A stretch of 64,000 bases of DNA from Bacillus sp. NTK034 (GTDB lineage Bacteria; Bacillota; Bacilli; Bacillales; Cytobacillaceae): assembly GCF_017303275.1 (NCBI RefSeq), contig NZ_JAFKOJ010000007.1, positions 124,001-188,000 on the forward strand, in the 5' to 3' direction. Position numbers and translations under genes: made by a program. Below, one piece after another: positions 27,093 through 35,319 of the stretch. Positions within the stretch are counted from its first letter, which is position 1; each line of letters begins with the position of its first letter. The notes beneath the pieces are model-generated. The model ran no database searches. It had not been told where the DNA came from and saw nothing but the letters and a program-made list of their open reading frames with translations.

Positions 27093-27587
27093 ATGACGGG
27101 TGTTAATGAAGCACTATGGACTGGAATAAGGTTACTTCAATTAGTATTTGTTCCTACTTTTGGTTTCCTATTTTTGTTTGCTTTGTTTTATTTGCTGTAC
27201 GCAGGAAAAAACCCATTTAGGAAGAGGGCAGCTTACCTATTTTCTATAGGGGGAGCATTAGGAATGCTATTAATCCTTTATCTTCCTCTAATCATTGCTT
27301 ATATGAAAGGCGATAGTTTGCTTAAAGTGAATGATAATAATCAAGATATTAGGTTTTTGATTGATTCTACAAGCTCCCAAGGACATGATGTACACCATCT
27401 ATTTAAAATATTTTTTGAACCTATGATCTTTATTGGATCACTTTTGGGCATAATATTCTGGCTAACAGCTGCCAAAAATCCACCAAGAAAACGCATTGGA
27501 ATGGCTATGGTATTTGGAGCACCAGTTTTTTGGGTAATTATGCAATACTCGTTAGATATTTATCACTTTTTTGTTCCGCAAAGTTAG
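27093..27587 (+). CDS. Four-helix membrane protein ending the transfer operon
   Basis: 164 residues with four predicted membrane helices (LLQLVFVPTFGFLFLFALFYLLY; FSIGGALGMLLILYLPLIIAY; FFEPMIFIGSLLGIIFWLTA; MAMVFGAPVFWVIMQYSL). Two similar loops, YAGKNPFRKRAA and AAKNPPRKRIG, each follow a helix, suggesting an internal duplication of a two-helix unit. It abuts the stop of 26472 and is followed by a strong terminator, so it closes the transfer operon. No family is recognised. Confidence 0.65.
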   Translation: MTGVNEALWTGIRLLQLVFVPTFGFLFLFALFYLLYAGKNPFRKRAAYLFSIGGALGMLLILYLPLIIAYMKGDSLLKVNDNNQDIRFLIDSTSSQGHDVHHLFKIFFEPMIFIGSLLGIIFWLTAAKNPPRKRIGMAMVFGAPVFWVIMQYSLDIYHFFVPQS

Positions 27588-27596
27588 AAGAATAAG

Positions 27597-27633
27597 AGGT
27601 TTCTTTACTCATAAGTGAAGAGGCCTTTTTTTT
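27597..27633 (+). terminator. Terminator of the transfer operon
   Basis: A 13-bp stem allowing G-U pairs: AGGTTTCTTTACT with AGTGAAGAGGCCT, loop CATA, then eight T. It lies right after the stop at 27587. Confidence 0.85.
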
Positions 27634-27669
27634 ATTTGAATAATTTTAAATAATATTCCATAATATTCC

Positions 27670-27765
27670 TTGATTTGAAAAAAGTTATAATATATAATCG
27701 AATCAATTAAGATACTAAATATCCATATATTTTATTGCGAAATTCCTACATATAGGGGTGAGCTC
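27670..27765 (+). promoter_or_regulatory. Promoter of the Rad52-like operon
   Basis: TTGATT (27670-27675), 17 bp, TATAAT (27693-27698), with a transcript start near 27705 and the ribosome site AGGGGTGAGCTC before ATG 27766. No hairpin is present in this leader, unlike the others in the element. Confidence 0.7.
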
Positions 27766-28371
27766 ATGTCATCGGAAGAAAGAGACGTATTATATAAATC
27801 GATTAGTCAAAAACTTACAATGCCTTTCCCAAAGGGTTCGGTTGAAAATACGGATACTCCCGGAAGAGCTTCTATACCTGTACAAGCATATATTCAGAGA
27901 TTAGAAGATGCGGCTGGACCCTATTGGTCTTGGAGGTTATCTGGAGAACCAGTCATTTATCATCAAGATGAACAAATACTTGTAAAGGGTATTCTAAAAA
28001 TACTTGATGTAGAGAGAGAGGGTATTGGTTTTTCTAACTTTAAGACTTACCAAGATACGGGGAAGATCCAAAATCTTAAGAGTGCCATTTTATCGGCTGA
28101 AAGCGATGCGCTTCGAAAAGCGTGTGATAAATATATGATGGGTTGGAAGGATTTAGCTCCATATAGAAAGTGGGCGAATAACCCGGCTGTAGGATTAACT
28201 GTTGATAAGGGAAATACTGCAGCTGTAGTAGCGGAATCATCCATGAAGTGTGTTAAATGTGGAAACCTTCTAACTTTAGAGGAACTAAAATTCCTGGAAG
28301 AAAACAATATTAGAATTAAATACTGTCGAAAAGATATACCGGCTCAATTATTGAAGAAGAGAGGGGAATAG
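27766..28371 (+). CDS. Rad52/Rad22-like single-strand annealing protein
   Basis: 201 residues. The Rad52 fold signature is readable: VQAYIQRLEDAAGPYWSWRLSGEPVIYHQDEQILVKG..., then REGIGFSNF, KSAILSAESDALRKACDKYMMGWKDL, as in phage and plasmid Rad52-like annealing proteins. The C-terminus carries CVKCGNLL and a later YC, a partial zinc knuckle. Such proteins coat single strands and pair homologues, useful for repairing transferred DNA or generating mosaics. It opens an operon with the next Cys-containing protein (2-base gap). Confidence 0.75.
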   Translation: MSSEERDVLYKSISQKLTMPFPKGSVENTDTPGRASIPVQAYIQRLEDAAGPYWSWRLSGEPVIYHQDEQILVKGILKILDVEREGIGFSNFKTYQDTGKIQNLKSAILSAESDALRKACDKYMMGWKDLAPYRKWANNPAVGLTVDKGNTAAVVAESSMKCVKCGNLLTLEELKFLEENNIRIKYCRKDIPAQLLKKRGE

Positions 28372-28373
28372 AA

Positions 28374-28943
28374 ATGAAAAAAATATATGCTACCTGCAAT
28401 CTATGCCAACATTTTGATCCAAATAGAAGTACATGTAAATTAAATGGAGAAAGAGTCAATTCGATGGAATATGATATAGCGGCAGATTGTCAAAAAAGCG
28501 GCCGCTTTACCAGAGATCTAAATGTTATTCCGGATAGCTATCATATATACCCATTGGGAGAAAATATCCCAAGAGGCTGGCAGCCAGATTTTAGCCGGCT
28601 ACCTAAGGATAAAAACGGGGACCCGCTTTTCGTAATGACAAAGAGAGGATACGAGAGGGCAGTGCCGGCCGATCCAAACGTAAACCTGGTCAGCGATATG
28701 CTGGTGGGCGTTTCTCCAAAAATACTAACTTATCAGGGGCAGCGTGAAATGATCTTTGATCTGGGTACTGAAATTGCGTTGGAAGAAGCAAAAAAGGTGG
28801 GCGTGAAGTTATCCATCTTACCTGAAGAAGAGAATTGGCCTGGGGTTCCTAAGCTAAAGCAGGCATACCTACAGAAGCAAGGAAGATATCGAAACCCTCA
28901 GAACCAATGGCTTAGCGATGAGCCAATCGAAAGCTGGACCTGA
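28374..28943 (+). CDS. Hypothetical protein with N-terminal cysteine cluster
   Basis: 189 residues. The first 35 residues read CNLCQHFDPNRSTCKLNG...DC, a four-Cys cluster (CxxC-x10-C-x~17-C) that probably binds zinc or a small Fe-S cluster. The rest has no recognised motif. Start two bases after the Rad52-like stop, so it is cotranscribed and may work with it. It overlaps the next frame by 26 bases. Confidence 0.6.
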   Translation: MKKIYATCNLCQHFDPNRSTCKLNGERVNSMEYDIAADCQKSGRFTRDLNVIPDSYHIYPLGENIPRGWQPDFSRLPKDKNGDPLFVMTKRGYERAVPADPNVNLVSDMLVGVSPKILTYQGQREMIFDLGTEIALEEAKKVGVKLSILPEEENWPGVPKLKQAYLQKQGRYRNPQNQWLSDEPIESWT

Positions 28944-29244
28944 AATGAATGAAGAAGTAAATAATACTAGGTCTAATCTCATTTATTTATTTTATAGACT
29001 ATTTATCATCCATAAGAATAATGTGTCTGTAGCTAAAGAATATAAGTTTGAAAAAAACATACTTACCTGGGACGGGGAGAATTCATTAGAGTTCCATGGG
29101 AATTCTCATCGCATTCTTGTTCAGGACAATAAGGTGATGTTGGATGATGAAATCCAACACTATTACCAAATCCCTTATGATTGGCTGCGGACATTGAAAA
29201 TCAATTTAACGAATGACTCACATGATAAAGGAATTAACGTGTAG
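28918..29244 (+). CDS. Hypothetical 108-residue protein
   Basis: Short soluble protein beginning MSQSKAGPEMNEEVNN (or MNEEVNN if ATG 28945 is used; neither has a clear ribosome site). It contains KYEF/LTWDGENSLEFHGNSHRILVQDNKVMLDDE, a beta-rich segment. It overlaps the preceding gene and is probably translated by coupling. No family recognised; retained because the frame is long, codon use is normal and no better gene overlaps it. Confidence 0.5.
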   Translation: MSQSKAGPEMNEEVNNTRSNLIYLFYRLFIIHKNNVSVAKEYKFEKNILTWDGENSLEFHGNSHRILVQDNKVMLDDEIQHYYQIPYDWLRTLKINLTNDSHDKGINV

Positions 29245-29288
29245 AGGGTTAAGCAGCAAAAACAAGATACTTAAGGTATAGGGCGTGA

Positions 29289-29855
29289 TTGCGTTTGCAA
29301 AAAAAAGGAGTTCTTCTTCCTCTTAAGATCCCTAAAAACTTTTACCAAGAATTAATTAAGATTAAGGGGAATGTAACCTTATCCAAAGGTCTATTAATAG
29401 GATTTTCCCTTTATAAATGTGCTCCATTTGAAATAAGCGTCGATCGAATAATTGATAAAAGCGCAACTGAATATAAGCGGCTATATCCGATGCATAATAC
29501 TTCTCTTAGCATTCCCATAACAGAATATAGTGAAATTGAAGATATTGTTAATAAGGAGAAGGATGTTAATTATAAACTTCTCACTTTTCTATACCTGTTT
29601 TGTCAGCACAATCAGCCAGGCTATTATCATCCTTTTTTTGATCAGCAACTGTTTGAAGAGAAATTTAAGTTTTGTGAACGAGATTATTTTGCTGCCTATC
29701 AATATTGTAAAGAGCAGGCTGGAAAGGATTCATTTAGCCAAAGAGAATATCAGCAATATCGATTAAGTCAACAGCCATCTCTATATAAAGTTCAGAAGAA
29801 ATATGGAAGTTTTAAAGAATTTATTAAAAAAATGGAAATGTTTATTGAGGGATAA
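29289..29855 (+). CDS. Hypothetical 188-residue protein
   Basis: TTG start at 29289 with only a weak upstream site. Contains LPLKIPKNFYQELIKIKG at the start and a C-terminal segment SLYKVQKKYGSFKEFIKKME that resembles a small helical DNA-binding end, with several Cys in the middle (LFCQHNQPG, FKFCERD, QYCKEQ). No family recognised. It lies downstream of the Rad52-like operon and upstream of the hairpin at 29920. Confidence 0.5.
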   Translation: MRLQKKGVLLPLKIPKNFYQELIKIKGNVTLSKGLLIGFSLYKCAPFEISVDRIIDKSATEYKRLYPMHNTSLSIPITEYSEIEDIVNKEKDVNYKLLTFLYLFCQHNQPGYYHPFFDQQLFEEKFKFCERDYFAAYQYCKEQAGKDSFSQREYQQYRLSQQPSLYKVQKKYGSFKEFIKKMEMFIEG

Positions 29856-29893
29856 TAAACAACATGATAATATTAGTGTATAAGAAACCTGCA

Positions 29894-30012
29894 TATAATA
29901 CCTATTGAGCTGGAAGAACCGCCAATACCCCGTCTAGGGGTTTGGCGTTTTTTATTATCTGGATATCCGATGTTGTTTTCATATATATAAATTTAAAAGG
30001 GGAGAAGTGCAA
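29894..30012 (+). promoter_or_regulatory. Possible promoter with leader hairpin before the 30013 gene
   Basis: TATAAT at 29894-29899 without a good -35. TGGAAGAACCGC (29911-29922) repeats the GGAAGAACCGC of the transfer-operon leader. Then a hairpin follows, CGCCAA-ta-CCCC / AGGGG-tt-TGGCG (29920-29946), with six T. The ribosome site AGGGGAGAAG follows about 55 bases later. It may simply terminate the upstream operon or act as an attenuator. Confidence 0.5.
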
Positions 30013-30204
30013 ATGAATGAAAAGGTAAAACGATTTTTATTAGCGAGTCCATCCAATTTTAAGATTGTTGGATTTATGGTTGGAATCCCAGAAGTAAATG
30101 TCCTTACAGGAGAACAGGGATTAGCAATAAATTGCCGAATTGCAAATAATGATGACCCGGTAAATATTACACCATTTCTCGAACAAGTTGAAGTAGTGAG
30201 ATAA
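30013..30204 (+). CDS. Small hypothetical protein (63 residues)
   Basis: MNEKVKRFLLASPSNFKIVG..., with the likely start at ATG 30013 after GGGGAGAAGTGCAA. Beta-rich and soluble (GFMVGIPEVNVL; GLAINCRIANND; FLEQVEVV). Followed 17 bases later by a membrane protein. No family recognised. Confidence 0.5.
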   Translation: MNEKVKRFLLASPSNFKIVGFMVGIPEVNVLTGEQGLAINCRIANNDDPVNITPFLEQVEVVR

Positions 30205-30221
30205 GAAGGGAGAGTCCTAAA

Positions 30222-30620
30222 ATGTATATGTATTTTCGTTCAGTTTGGATTAGCTTCATCATGCTTTCTTTGCTTTTTATGTTTGATGGATTAATCGAGA
30301 GCAATATTATTGCTTATGGGTTAGGTTGTATGATCATGGGTACATATATCTTTCACATATTTAGCACAAAAAGACAGTATAGGTATGCTAACTTCAAGGG
30401 CTATTCAGACTTTTCCGAGTTGCCTAAAATGGCTAGAATTGAAAATACATTGTATGCTGCATTAGAGACTCTGATTGTTGTGGCTTTGTTAACAATCAAC
30501 ACTCAAAATGAACTTCTATCTATGGTCTTATTTTTTATGGGTGGATCCTATTTGGTATTTATTCACTTAAGAAGAAATAAAGAGGAATACGATTTTTATA
30601 GTGTAGGTGTAGTTAATTAG
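30222..30620 (+). CDS. Hypothetical membrane protein (132 residues)
   Basis: Four predicted membrane helices in two hairpins (YFRSVWISFIMLSLLFMFDG / IIAYGLGCMIMGTYIFHIF; ENTLYAALETLIVVALLTI / LLSMVLFFMGGSYLVFIHL) with a basic loop STKRQYRYANFKGYSDF between them. Ribosome site GAAGGGAGAG. No family recognised; an entry-exclusion-type role is possible in a conjugative element but cannot be shown. Confidence 0.55.
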   Translation: MYMYFRSVWISFIMLSLLFMFDGLIESNIIAYGLGCMIMGTYIFHIFSTKRQYRYANFKGYSDFSELPKMARIENTLYAALETLIVVALLTINTQNELLSMVLFFMGGSYLVFIHLRRNKEEYDFYSVGVVN

Positions 30621-30723
30621 ATTTATGATTCAAATAGAAGGTGGTATGATGGAATATCATACCATATTTTTTTGTTTATATTAATTGAAGGGAGTTTTCT
30701 TCCAAGTTAGGAGCGCCAGCAGA

Positions 30724-31617
30724 ATGAACAAGATCCATTTTCGAGATCAGCAGCAAGTTATTATGGATTCCTTAATACATGCTCAAAAGGAAGTTCTAAT
30801 AGCTGTTGCCTGGTTAAATTTTGAATTATATAGTGATATTTTTATGAGCCTTGCTACTAGAAATGTTAAGGTCAAAATTGTTGTGAATGATGATAAAAAG
30901 AATAGCCAACATGAAGCCTGGATCAAACAGTTAAAAAATGTAGGCATCAAGATAAAGCTATTACGTATGTGGTCCCATTGGAATTATATGCATCACAAAT
31001 TCTGTATTATTGATAATAAGAAGCTGCTTATTGGTTCATTCAATTGGAGCAAAAATGCAAATAATAACTTCGAAAATTTAATGGAACTTTATGATGAGTC
31101 AATTATTAACCCTACTCGTGATGAATTTTCTTATCTATGGGGTTTGAATAAAAAAACTATTGAATTACAAAAACAATTGAAATGTTCGGCATGCAGAGAG
31201 AGAACCTTTAAACTTTTAATCGTTCATCTTAAGGCAGAAGATGATCATGAATACACTGAATGTAAAATTGTAAGTGTTTGTGGCTGTGAAGATAAATACG
31301 AAGATCTAGACAGGGAATATATAAATACTTCCTTTTATCATTCCATCGTAAGCATTGCTGATTATTATAATGAGCAAACGGAGCATCTTAGTGACTTTCC
31401 GGAACAATTAGCAATCCTTGAGGAAGAATATGACTATGATATAAAGAAATTTCTCCAACAGCTGCAAAGTCAATTTAGTATTCATGCAGTTGCTCAATTA
31501 GAATATCATAATACATCTATGGACGGAGAAGGAGAATGGAGAACAGAGGTAATTTGGAAGGACCGTTTTGCATTTGATATGAAAAAATCATTTGATGGAT
31601 CTTTTGATCTGATCTAA
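30724..31617 (+). CDS. Phospholipase D-like nuclease (single HKD motif)
   Basis: 297 residues. The HKD motif is HHKFCIIDNKKLLIGSFNWS at about residues 94-113, preceded by the NDDKKNSQHEAWIKQLKNVGIKIKLL strand-helix typical of PLD nucleases of the Nuc type. It would act as a dimer on DNA or RNA. A C-terminal half has CSACRERTFKLL, a possible metal site, and no known family. Start ATG 30724 follows AGGAGCGCCAGCAGA. The same domain occurs in plasmid-borne nucleases and in defence systems; here it stands alone with its own terminator. Confidence 0.8.
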   Translation: MNKIHFRDQQQVIMDSLIHAQKEVLIAVAWLNFELYSDIFMSLATRNVKVKIVVNDDKKNSQHEAWIKQLKNVGIKIKLLRMWSHWNYMHHKFCIIDNKKLLIGSFNWSKNANNNFENLMELYDESIINPTRDEFSYLWGLNKKTIELQKQLKCSACRERTFKLLIVHLKAEDDHEYTECKIVSVCGCEDKYEDLDREYINTSFYHSIVSIADYYNEQTEHLSDFPEQLAILEEEYDYDIKKFLQQLQSQFSIHAVAQLEYHNTSMDGEGEWRTEVIWKDRFAFDMKKSFDGSFDLI

Positions 31618-31629
31618 ATAATCTGAATG

Positions 31630-31659
31630 AGGACTCTCCTGTTTTAGTGAGAGTCCTTT
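31630..31659 (+). terminator. Terminator after the PLD nuclease gene
   Basis: AGGACTCTC / GAGAGTCCT (9 bp) with a T-rich loop and a short T run. Confidence 0.7.
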
Positions 31660-31720
31660 GTTGGAAGTAAGTCATGGTGTTTTACAATCATTTCCAATGA
31701 TTTTTGGTTTTATTCAGCCC

Positions 31721-32050
31721 TTATTGTATATCAATTATATCGCGGCATTGAATCGTGTGATTATTATTAGAGCAGCAAACTATCTTCAGTGTGAATTTCT
31801 TCTCATCGAAGTAATGTATAAAGCCTTTTAAATACTCCGATTTAGCCCCAGAATAATAAGTGATAGTCACTTCTTTATGAGACTCCATACTCTCGCATAT
31901 TACTTGATTGAAATACTCCAGCTGTTGTTCGTCTAATGTAGGTTTTGGGATGATTTCTTTTTCTTTATGCTGCTGCCTAAGATTATGAACAAATTCAGGT
32001 TGAAATCCCACCATTCGAAATTTCATAATGCCTCGATCGCGTATGGCCAT
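31721..32050 (-). CDS. YolD-like family protein
   Basis: 109 residues. The start MAIRDRGIMKFRMVGFQPEFVHNLRQ and the ITYYSGAKSEYLKGFIHYFDEKKFTLKI strands match the YolD-like family of Bacillus phages and plasmids. These usually lie beside UvrX-type Y-family polymerases and are SOS-induced. No such polymerase is visible here, so this is an orphan member. Strong ribosome site AAGGAGGG before ATG. Isolated on the minus strand. Confidence 0.75.
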   Translation of the reverse strand: MAIRDRGIMKFRMVGFQPEFVHNLRQQHKEKEIIPKPTLDEQQLEYFNQVICESMESHKEVTITYYSGAKSEYLKGFIHYFDEKKFTLKIVCCSNNNHTIQCRDIIDIQ

Positions 32051-32194
32051 CTTTATCCCTCCTTAAGGGAACGTTTGTTCTTATAATAACCTCAATTTAA
32101 TAAATTAAACAAGTTAATTTTTTTTCCTGGAAACGATAAAATAAATTATAGATGAGGAATTATTTTCTATTTATGATAAAAATAGAGGGATATT

Positions 32195-32560
32195 ATGAAG
32201 GCTCCTATTCCAGAGAGTGAAGAGAAACTAATTGTAGATTATATTTATATAGACTTTCTGATAAAAGCTTTGGAGGAAGATCGTCTGTCTGTTAGAAGCA
32301 TCCCATTTAAGATTCCAGAAGTATATGAGTCCTTGATAGACGAGCATCTAAAGAGGCTGAGAGTGGATATAGTTAGTGCTAGGAAGCAATTGAGGAAATT
32401 GAAAATTAAGGTGATTGGTCCTAAGAAGGTAAATGAAGATTTCGTGCAGTACGGTTATTTCGCGCATGGGTACGAGGGAAATCTGAGATTCTGGTCGGCT
32501 GCAATGGATTATAAAGGAACCAAAATCCTAAGGAAGTATTTTATGCCAAATTCAGAATGA
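32195..32560 (+). CDS. Hypothetical 121-residue protein
   Basis: Basic helical protein (EEKLIVDYIYIDFLIKALEEDRLSV...; DEHLKRLRVDIVSARKQLRKLKIKVIG) ending in RFWSAAMDYKGTKILRKYF. It resembles small Bacillus phage/plasmid proteins of unknown role. Its stop overlaps the first ATG of the following CoiA-like frame, so the two are in one transcript. Confidence 0.5.
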   Translation: MKAPIPESEEKLIVDYIYIDFLIKALEEDRLSVRSIPFKIPEVYESLIDEHLKRLRVDIVSARKQLRKLKIKVIGPKKVNEDFVQYGYFAHGYEGNLRFWSAAMDYKGTKILRKYFMPNSE

Positions 32561-32574
32561 GGGAGGGGAAGACC

Positions 32575-34037
32575 TTGTTTATCGTTGAGGATAGATTGAG
32601 AGCTCGAATTAATTCTTTGGATGTGGAGAATACATATAAAATAAAAGAGATGTGTAATAAAGAGGAGTTGCTATGTCCGGAGTGCCGGGGAGCGGTAGAA
32701 TTCCGTGCTGGGAAAATCCAGCGATCATACTTTGCTCATAAGAGTAGAGAGTGCAGCTATCCATATGGTGAGCCGGAGTCAGAGCAACATATGAACGGTA
32801 AATCACAGTTGGCCAACTGGTTGAAGAAGTTATATCCTTCTTCACAAGTGGAGTTAGAATATAAGATTTCTGAGACTAATCAACGTTCAGATGTACTTGT
32901 TTTACATCCTTCAGGTGAAAGGTGGGCCTTCGAGTATCAATGTAGTCTATCCCGGGTGAAGTTTGGGAAGAGCGGCATCGGCTATACATTACTGCAGGAA
33001 TAAAAGATTTTTGGATATTGGGAAGTCATTTTAATGGTTGGAAGGATTCTGACCGTCCAAATATTTATTTGAGAAGAGATTTGGAGCGGGCTATCTTTAA
33101 TAATTATGGCTATGTTTACTATTTTGGACCCAATTCATTGAAGGGCCAAGAGAAGAATTATTGCTTTAATATTCTACGCGGGGGCAAGCTAGTAACCAAA
33201 ACCATTTTAGAGCGGGCTGCTGAGTTTACAGAGATAAATCTAAATTCCACTTCTATTATGGAAGATGAACTATGGAATGAGGAGATCTTGAAGTATTTCG
33301 CAAACCGCTCTACAATTCTTCAACTAAATGAAAAGCCGGTATTATACTCTATGGCTTCTGAATATCTTTTGTGTTTAGAGAAGGAAAAGGAAGAGAGAGA
33401 AGAGGATGAGAGAAGAAAAAGAGAAGAAAAAAACAGGCCAGTTTATAACGAATTTTATAAGAGTTTAGTACAACAACGCAAGAAACAATATGACATGCTT
33501 ACAAATCAAGAACGAGAGCTATTTAATCATTTATGCAACAAACATGGCTATTCTATTGAAACACTGCCCGGGTTATTCTTTCCAGAAATAGAAAATGCAC
33601 ATTTAATAAAGACGCCTTCATTTGTATGGCAGCTATGGATCTATGATCAATTTATCTATAACCAGAAGCGGATACAAAGTAAGAAGGATTTCCCTTATGT
33701 ATGGGTGCCGAGTGTTAATGAAAAATTCAAATGGATGAAGGGACAAGGCTATTTCCGTGTGGAAAGGATTAAGGATGAATGGGGAAATTATTATATTTTT
33801 GCTCCTGGAGATTTTATTGATTATTTAAGTAGAATTGGAATAACAAAGAGGCGTAGTTTCAAAAACTCTAAATGTCATGAAATCAATGTTGATCACATAT
33901 ATTCTTCAAACAATCTCCAGGAAAGTGTCTTAGTAGAATGGGGTGCTTTTAAATATTCCCCAAACCTATACTTAAATGAAGAAGTTCCGAATAAGGTTAC
34001 GACCGCATGGGATGATTATCTGAAAAGATTAAAATAA
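32575..34037 (+). pseudogene. coiA: CoiA-like competence/nuclease protein, split by a frameshift near 32953
   Basis: Two frames together make one CoiA-family protein. The first (to 33003) has CPECRGAVEFRAGKIQRSYFAH, a zinc-binding start, then the nuclease-like core RSDVLVLHPSGERWAFEYQCS. Homology then jumps to another frame at about 32953-32958 and continues WEERHRLYITAGIKDFWILGSHFNG... to 34037, including part that lies before the 33018 ATG. The shift is one missing base (or two extra) around CCCGGGTGAA. The first frame alone ends with a foreign tail. TTG 32575 is the preferred start because GGGAGGGG lies before it; ATG 32557 has none. CoiA promotes recombination during natural transformation; plasmid copies may handle incoming single strands. 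A sequencing error would restore a whole gene of about 490 residues. Confidence 0.75.
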
Positions 34038-34052
34038 ATCTATGGAGGTAGT

Positions 34053-35027
34053 ATGTCTAGATACAATAATATTTTTCAATATTATCGCGGCCAGTCAAGA
34101 GGTTCAACACTAGAAACAAAGCAACTTCAGATAGAGAATAATTTAACAAAGGCATTTCTTAATGTCCTGCAGCATTCCTCACCAGAAATGACATCAAAGT
34201 TCCTCAAATTTGCCGGGTTGAGCCCCATAGTTACTCAGTCCTTTGAATATCGATACCAAGTAGCTAATGCATTGAGTCATGTATCAAGTATAGGCGCTGT
34301 TATCGGAATAGCAGAGAGTGATGAAGTACGTAATAGTAAAGAAAAGACGTTTACGATTCCTGATGGAGCCGTTTTATCGGAAGATGTATCTGTTCTAATT
34401 GAAAGTAAGATAGGTTATAACTCATACCTAACTCATCAACAGTTAGAGGGGCATAAAAGTAGCTTTGCCCCGGGCCAGCAAATCAAAGAGAAGCCGATTA
34501 TCATAACCTGGATGGATATTCGGAACTTCTTTCAAGGAGAGCTTAGCTGGTTCGAGGAAAGAGGAGAACAAATAACTTGTTTTTTAATAAAGCAGTTTGA
34601 GGAATTCTGCCTGTTAAATAGTATAGGGGACCGCCAAAAGTCAAAGGAGTACTTTTTCCTTCATTTCGAAAAGGAAGCAGCCCAGAAGTTGGCAAGAGAG
34701 GTTGACCGATATATTTGTAGTGAATTTGCTCCTTACATAGAAGATGCCGGAACAAAAGATGGCATTGGTTATAGAAAAAAGGGGAGGACTAAATTTGCTA
34801 CTTTAACCACAGCCCGGCAAAGATGTTTAATCCTCCATATAGGAAGGAAAGACGAAAAACTGGGATTACAAGTGCAAAAAGCAATCGACTCACTATTAGG
34901 AAAGGAATATGAACGGAAACCTTATGAAGAGGTTAAATATCCACATGAAGCATATATAAGGTTGGAGTGGGTATCAAATTTAGAATATATAAAGGAATTT
35001 ATTAACAAGGCCTTTAATAGGAACTAA
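34053..35027 (+). CDS. Putative PD-(D/E)XK nuclease-like protein
   Basis: 324 residues. The segment FTIPDGAVLSEDVSVLIESKIGYNSYLTHQQLEGHK has the core 'P-D-(x~12)-E-x-K' of PD-(D/E)XK nucleases with a following Gln-helix. The C-terminal half ends in a strand-helix domain (AYIRLEWVSNLEYIKEFINKAF). The rest is unassigned. It follows the CoiA-like gene by 15 bases with GGAGGTAGT before ATG, so both are probably one operon of DNA-processing enzymes. Whether it serves transfer or defence is open. Confidence 0.5.
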   Translation: MSRYNNIFQYYRGQSRGSTLETKQLQIENNLTKAFLNVLQHSSPEMTSKFLKFAGLSPIVTQSFEYRYQVANALSHVSSIGAVIGIAESDEVRNSKEKTFTIPDGAVLSEDVSVLIESKIGYNSYLTHQQLEGHKSSFAPGQQIKEKPIIITWMDIRNFFQGELSWFEERGEQITCFLIKQFEEFCLLNSIGDRQKSKEYFFLHFEKEAAQKLAREVDRYICSEFAPYIEDAGTKDGIGYRKKGRTKFATLTTARQRCLILHIGRKDEKLGLQVQKAIDSLLGKEYERKPYEEVKYPHEAYIRLEWVSNLEYIKEFINKAFNRN

Positions 35028-35298
35028 TGACATTTAGGAAATCCTGGATTTTTGATTGTTAAATTGAAGAACCAGGATTTTTTAGTTAAATTAATTCAAT
35101 ATTGATAGGGATTCAGCCTGATAATAAAACCATTTGTAGGGAACGGAAACTGTGAAGGAGTTGTACTAGCGCAGCTCCTTTTTAGTTTTTTGAAGTAACG
35201 GGCACCAAAGCGAAAATAATCTGTTTGATTACTTAAAGGGAGAGATATTCTATGAATAATCGGCTGACTTAGGGTGAAAAATTCTAAGTGTAGCAAAA
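35028..35298. terminator. Intergenic region with two terminator hairpins
   Basis: AAATCCTGG ... CCAGGATTTTTT (35039-35083) ends the nuclease operon. A second hairpin AAGGAGTTG / CAGCTCCTT with TTTTT lies at about 35152-35185. The remainder to 35298 shows a possible ribosome site (AAAGGGAGAG) before a very short frame but no convincing gene. Confidence 0.6.
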
Positions 35299-35319
35299 AT
35301 GAAAACTATTAGAGGTGGC

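Noticed and set aside
32951..32957. CCCGGGT heptamer at the CoiA-like frame change, as a programmed -1 slippery site
   Set aside because: The pattern looks like X-XXY-YYZ but the codons in the upstream frame are TCC-CGG-GTG, out of register with the heptamer, and no downstream pseudoknot is evident.
35096..35296. Minus-strand frame of 66 residues
   Set aside because: It runs through a terminator hairpin, has no ribosome site and no recognisable family.
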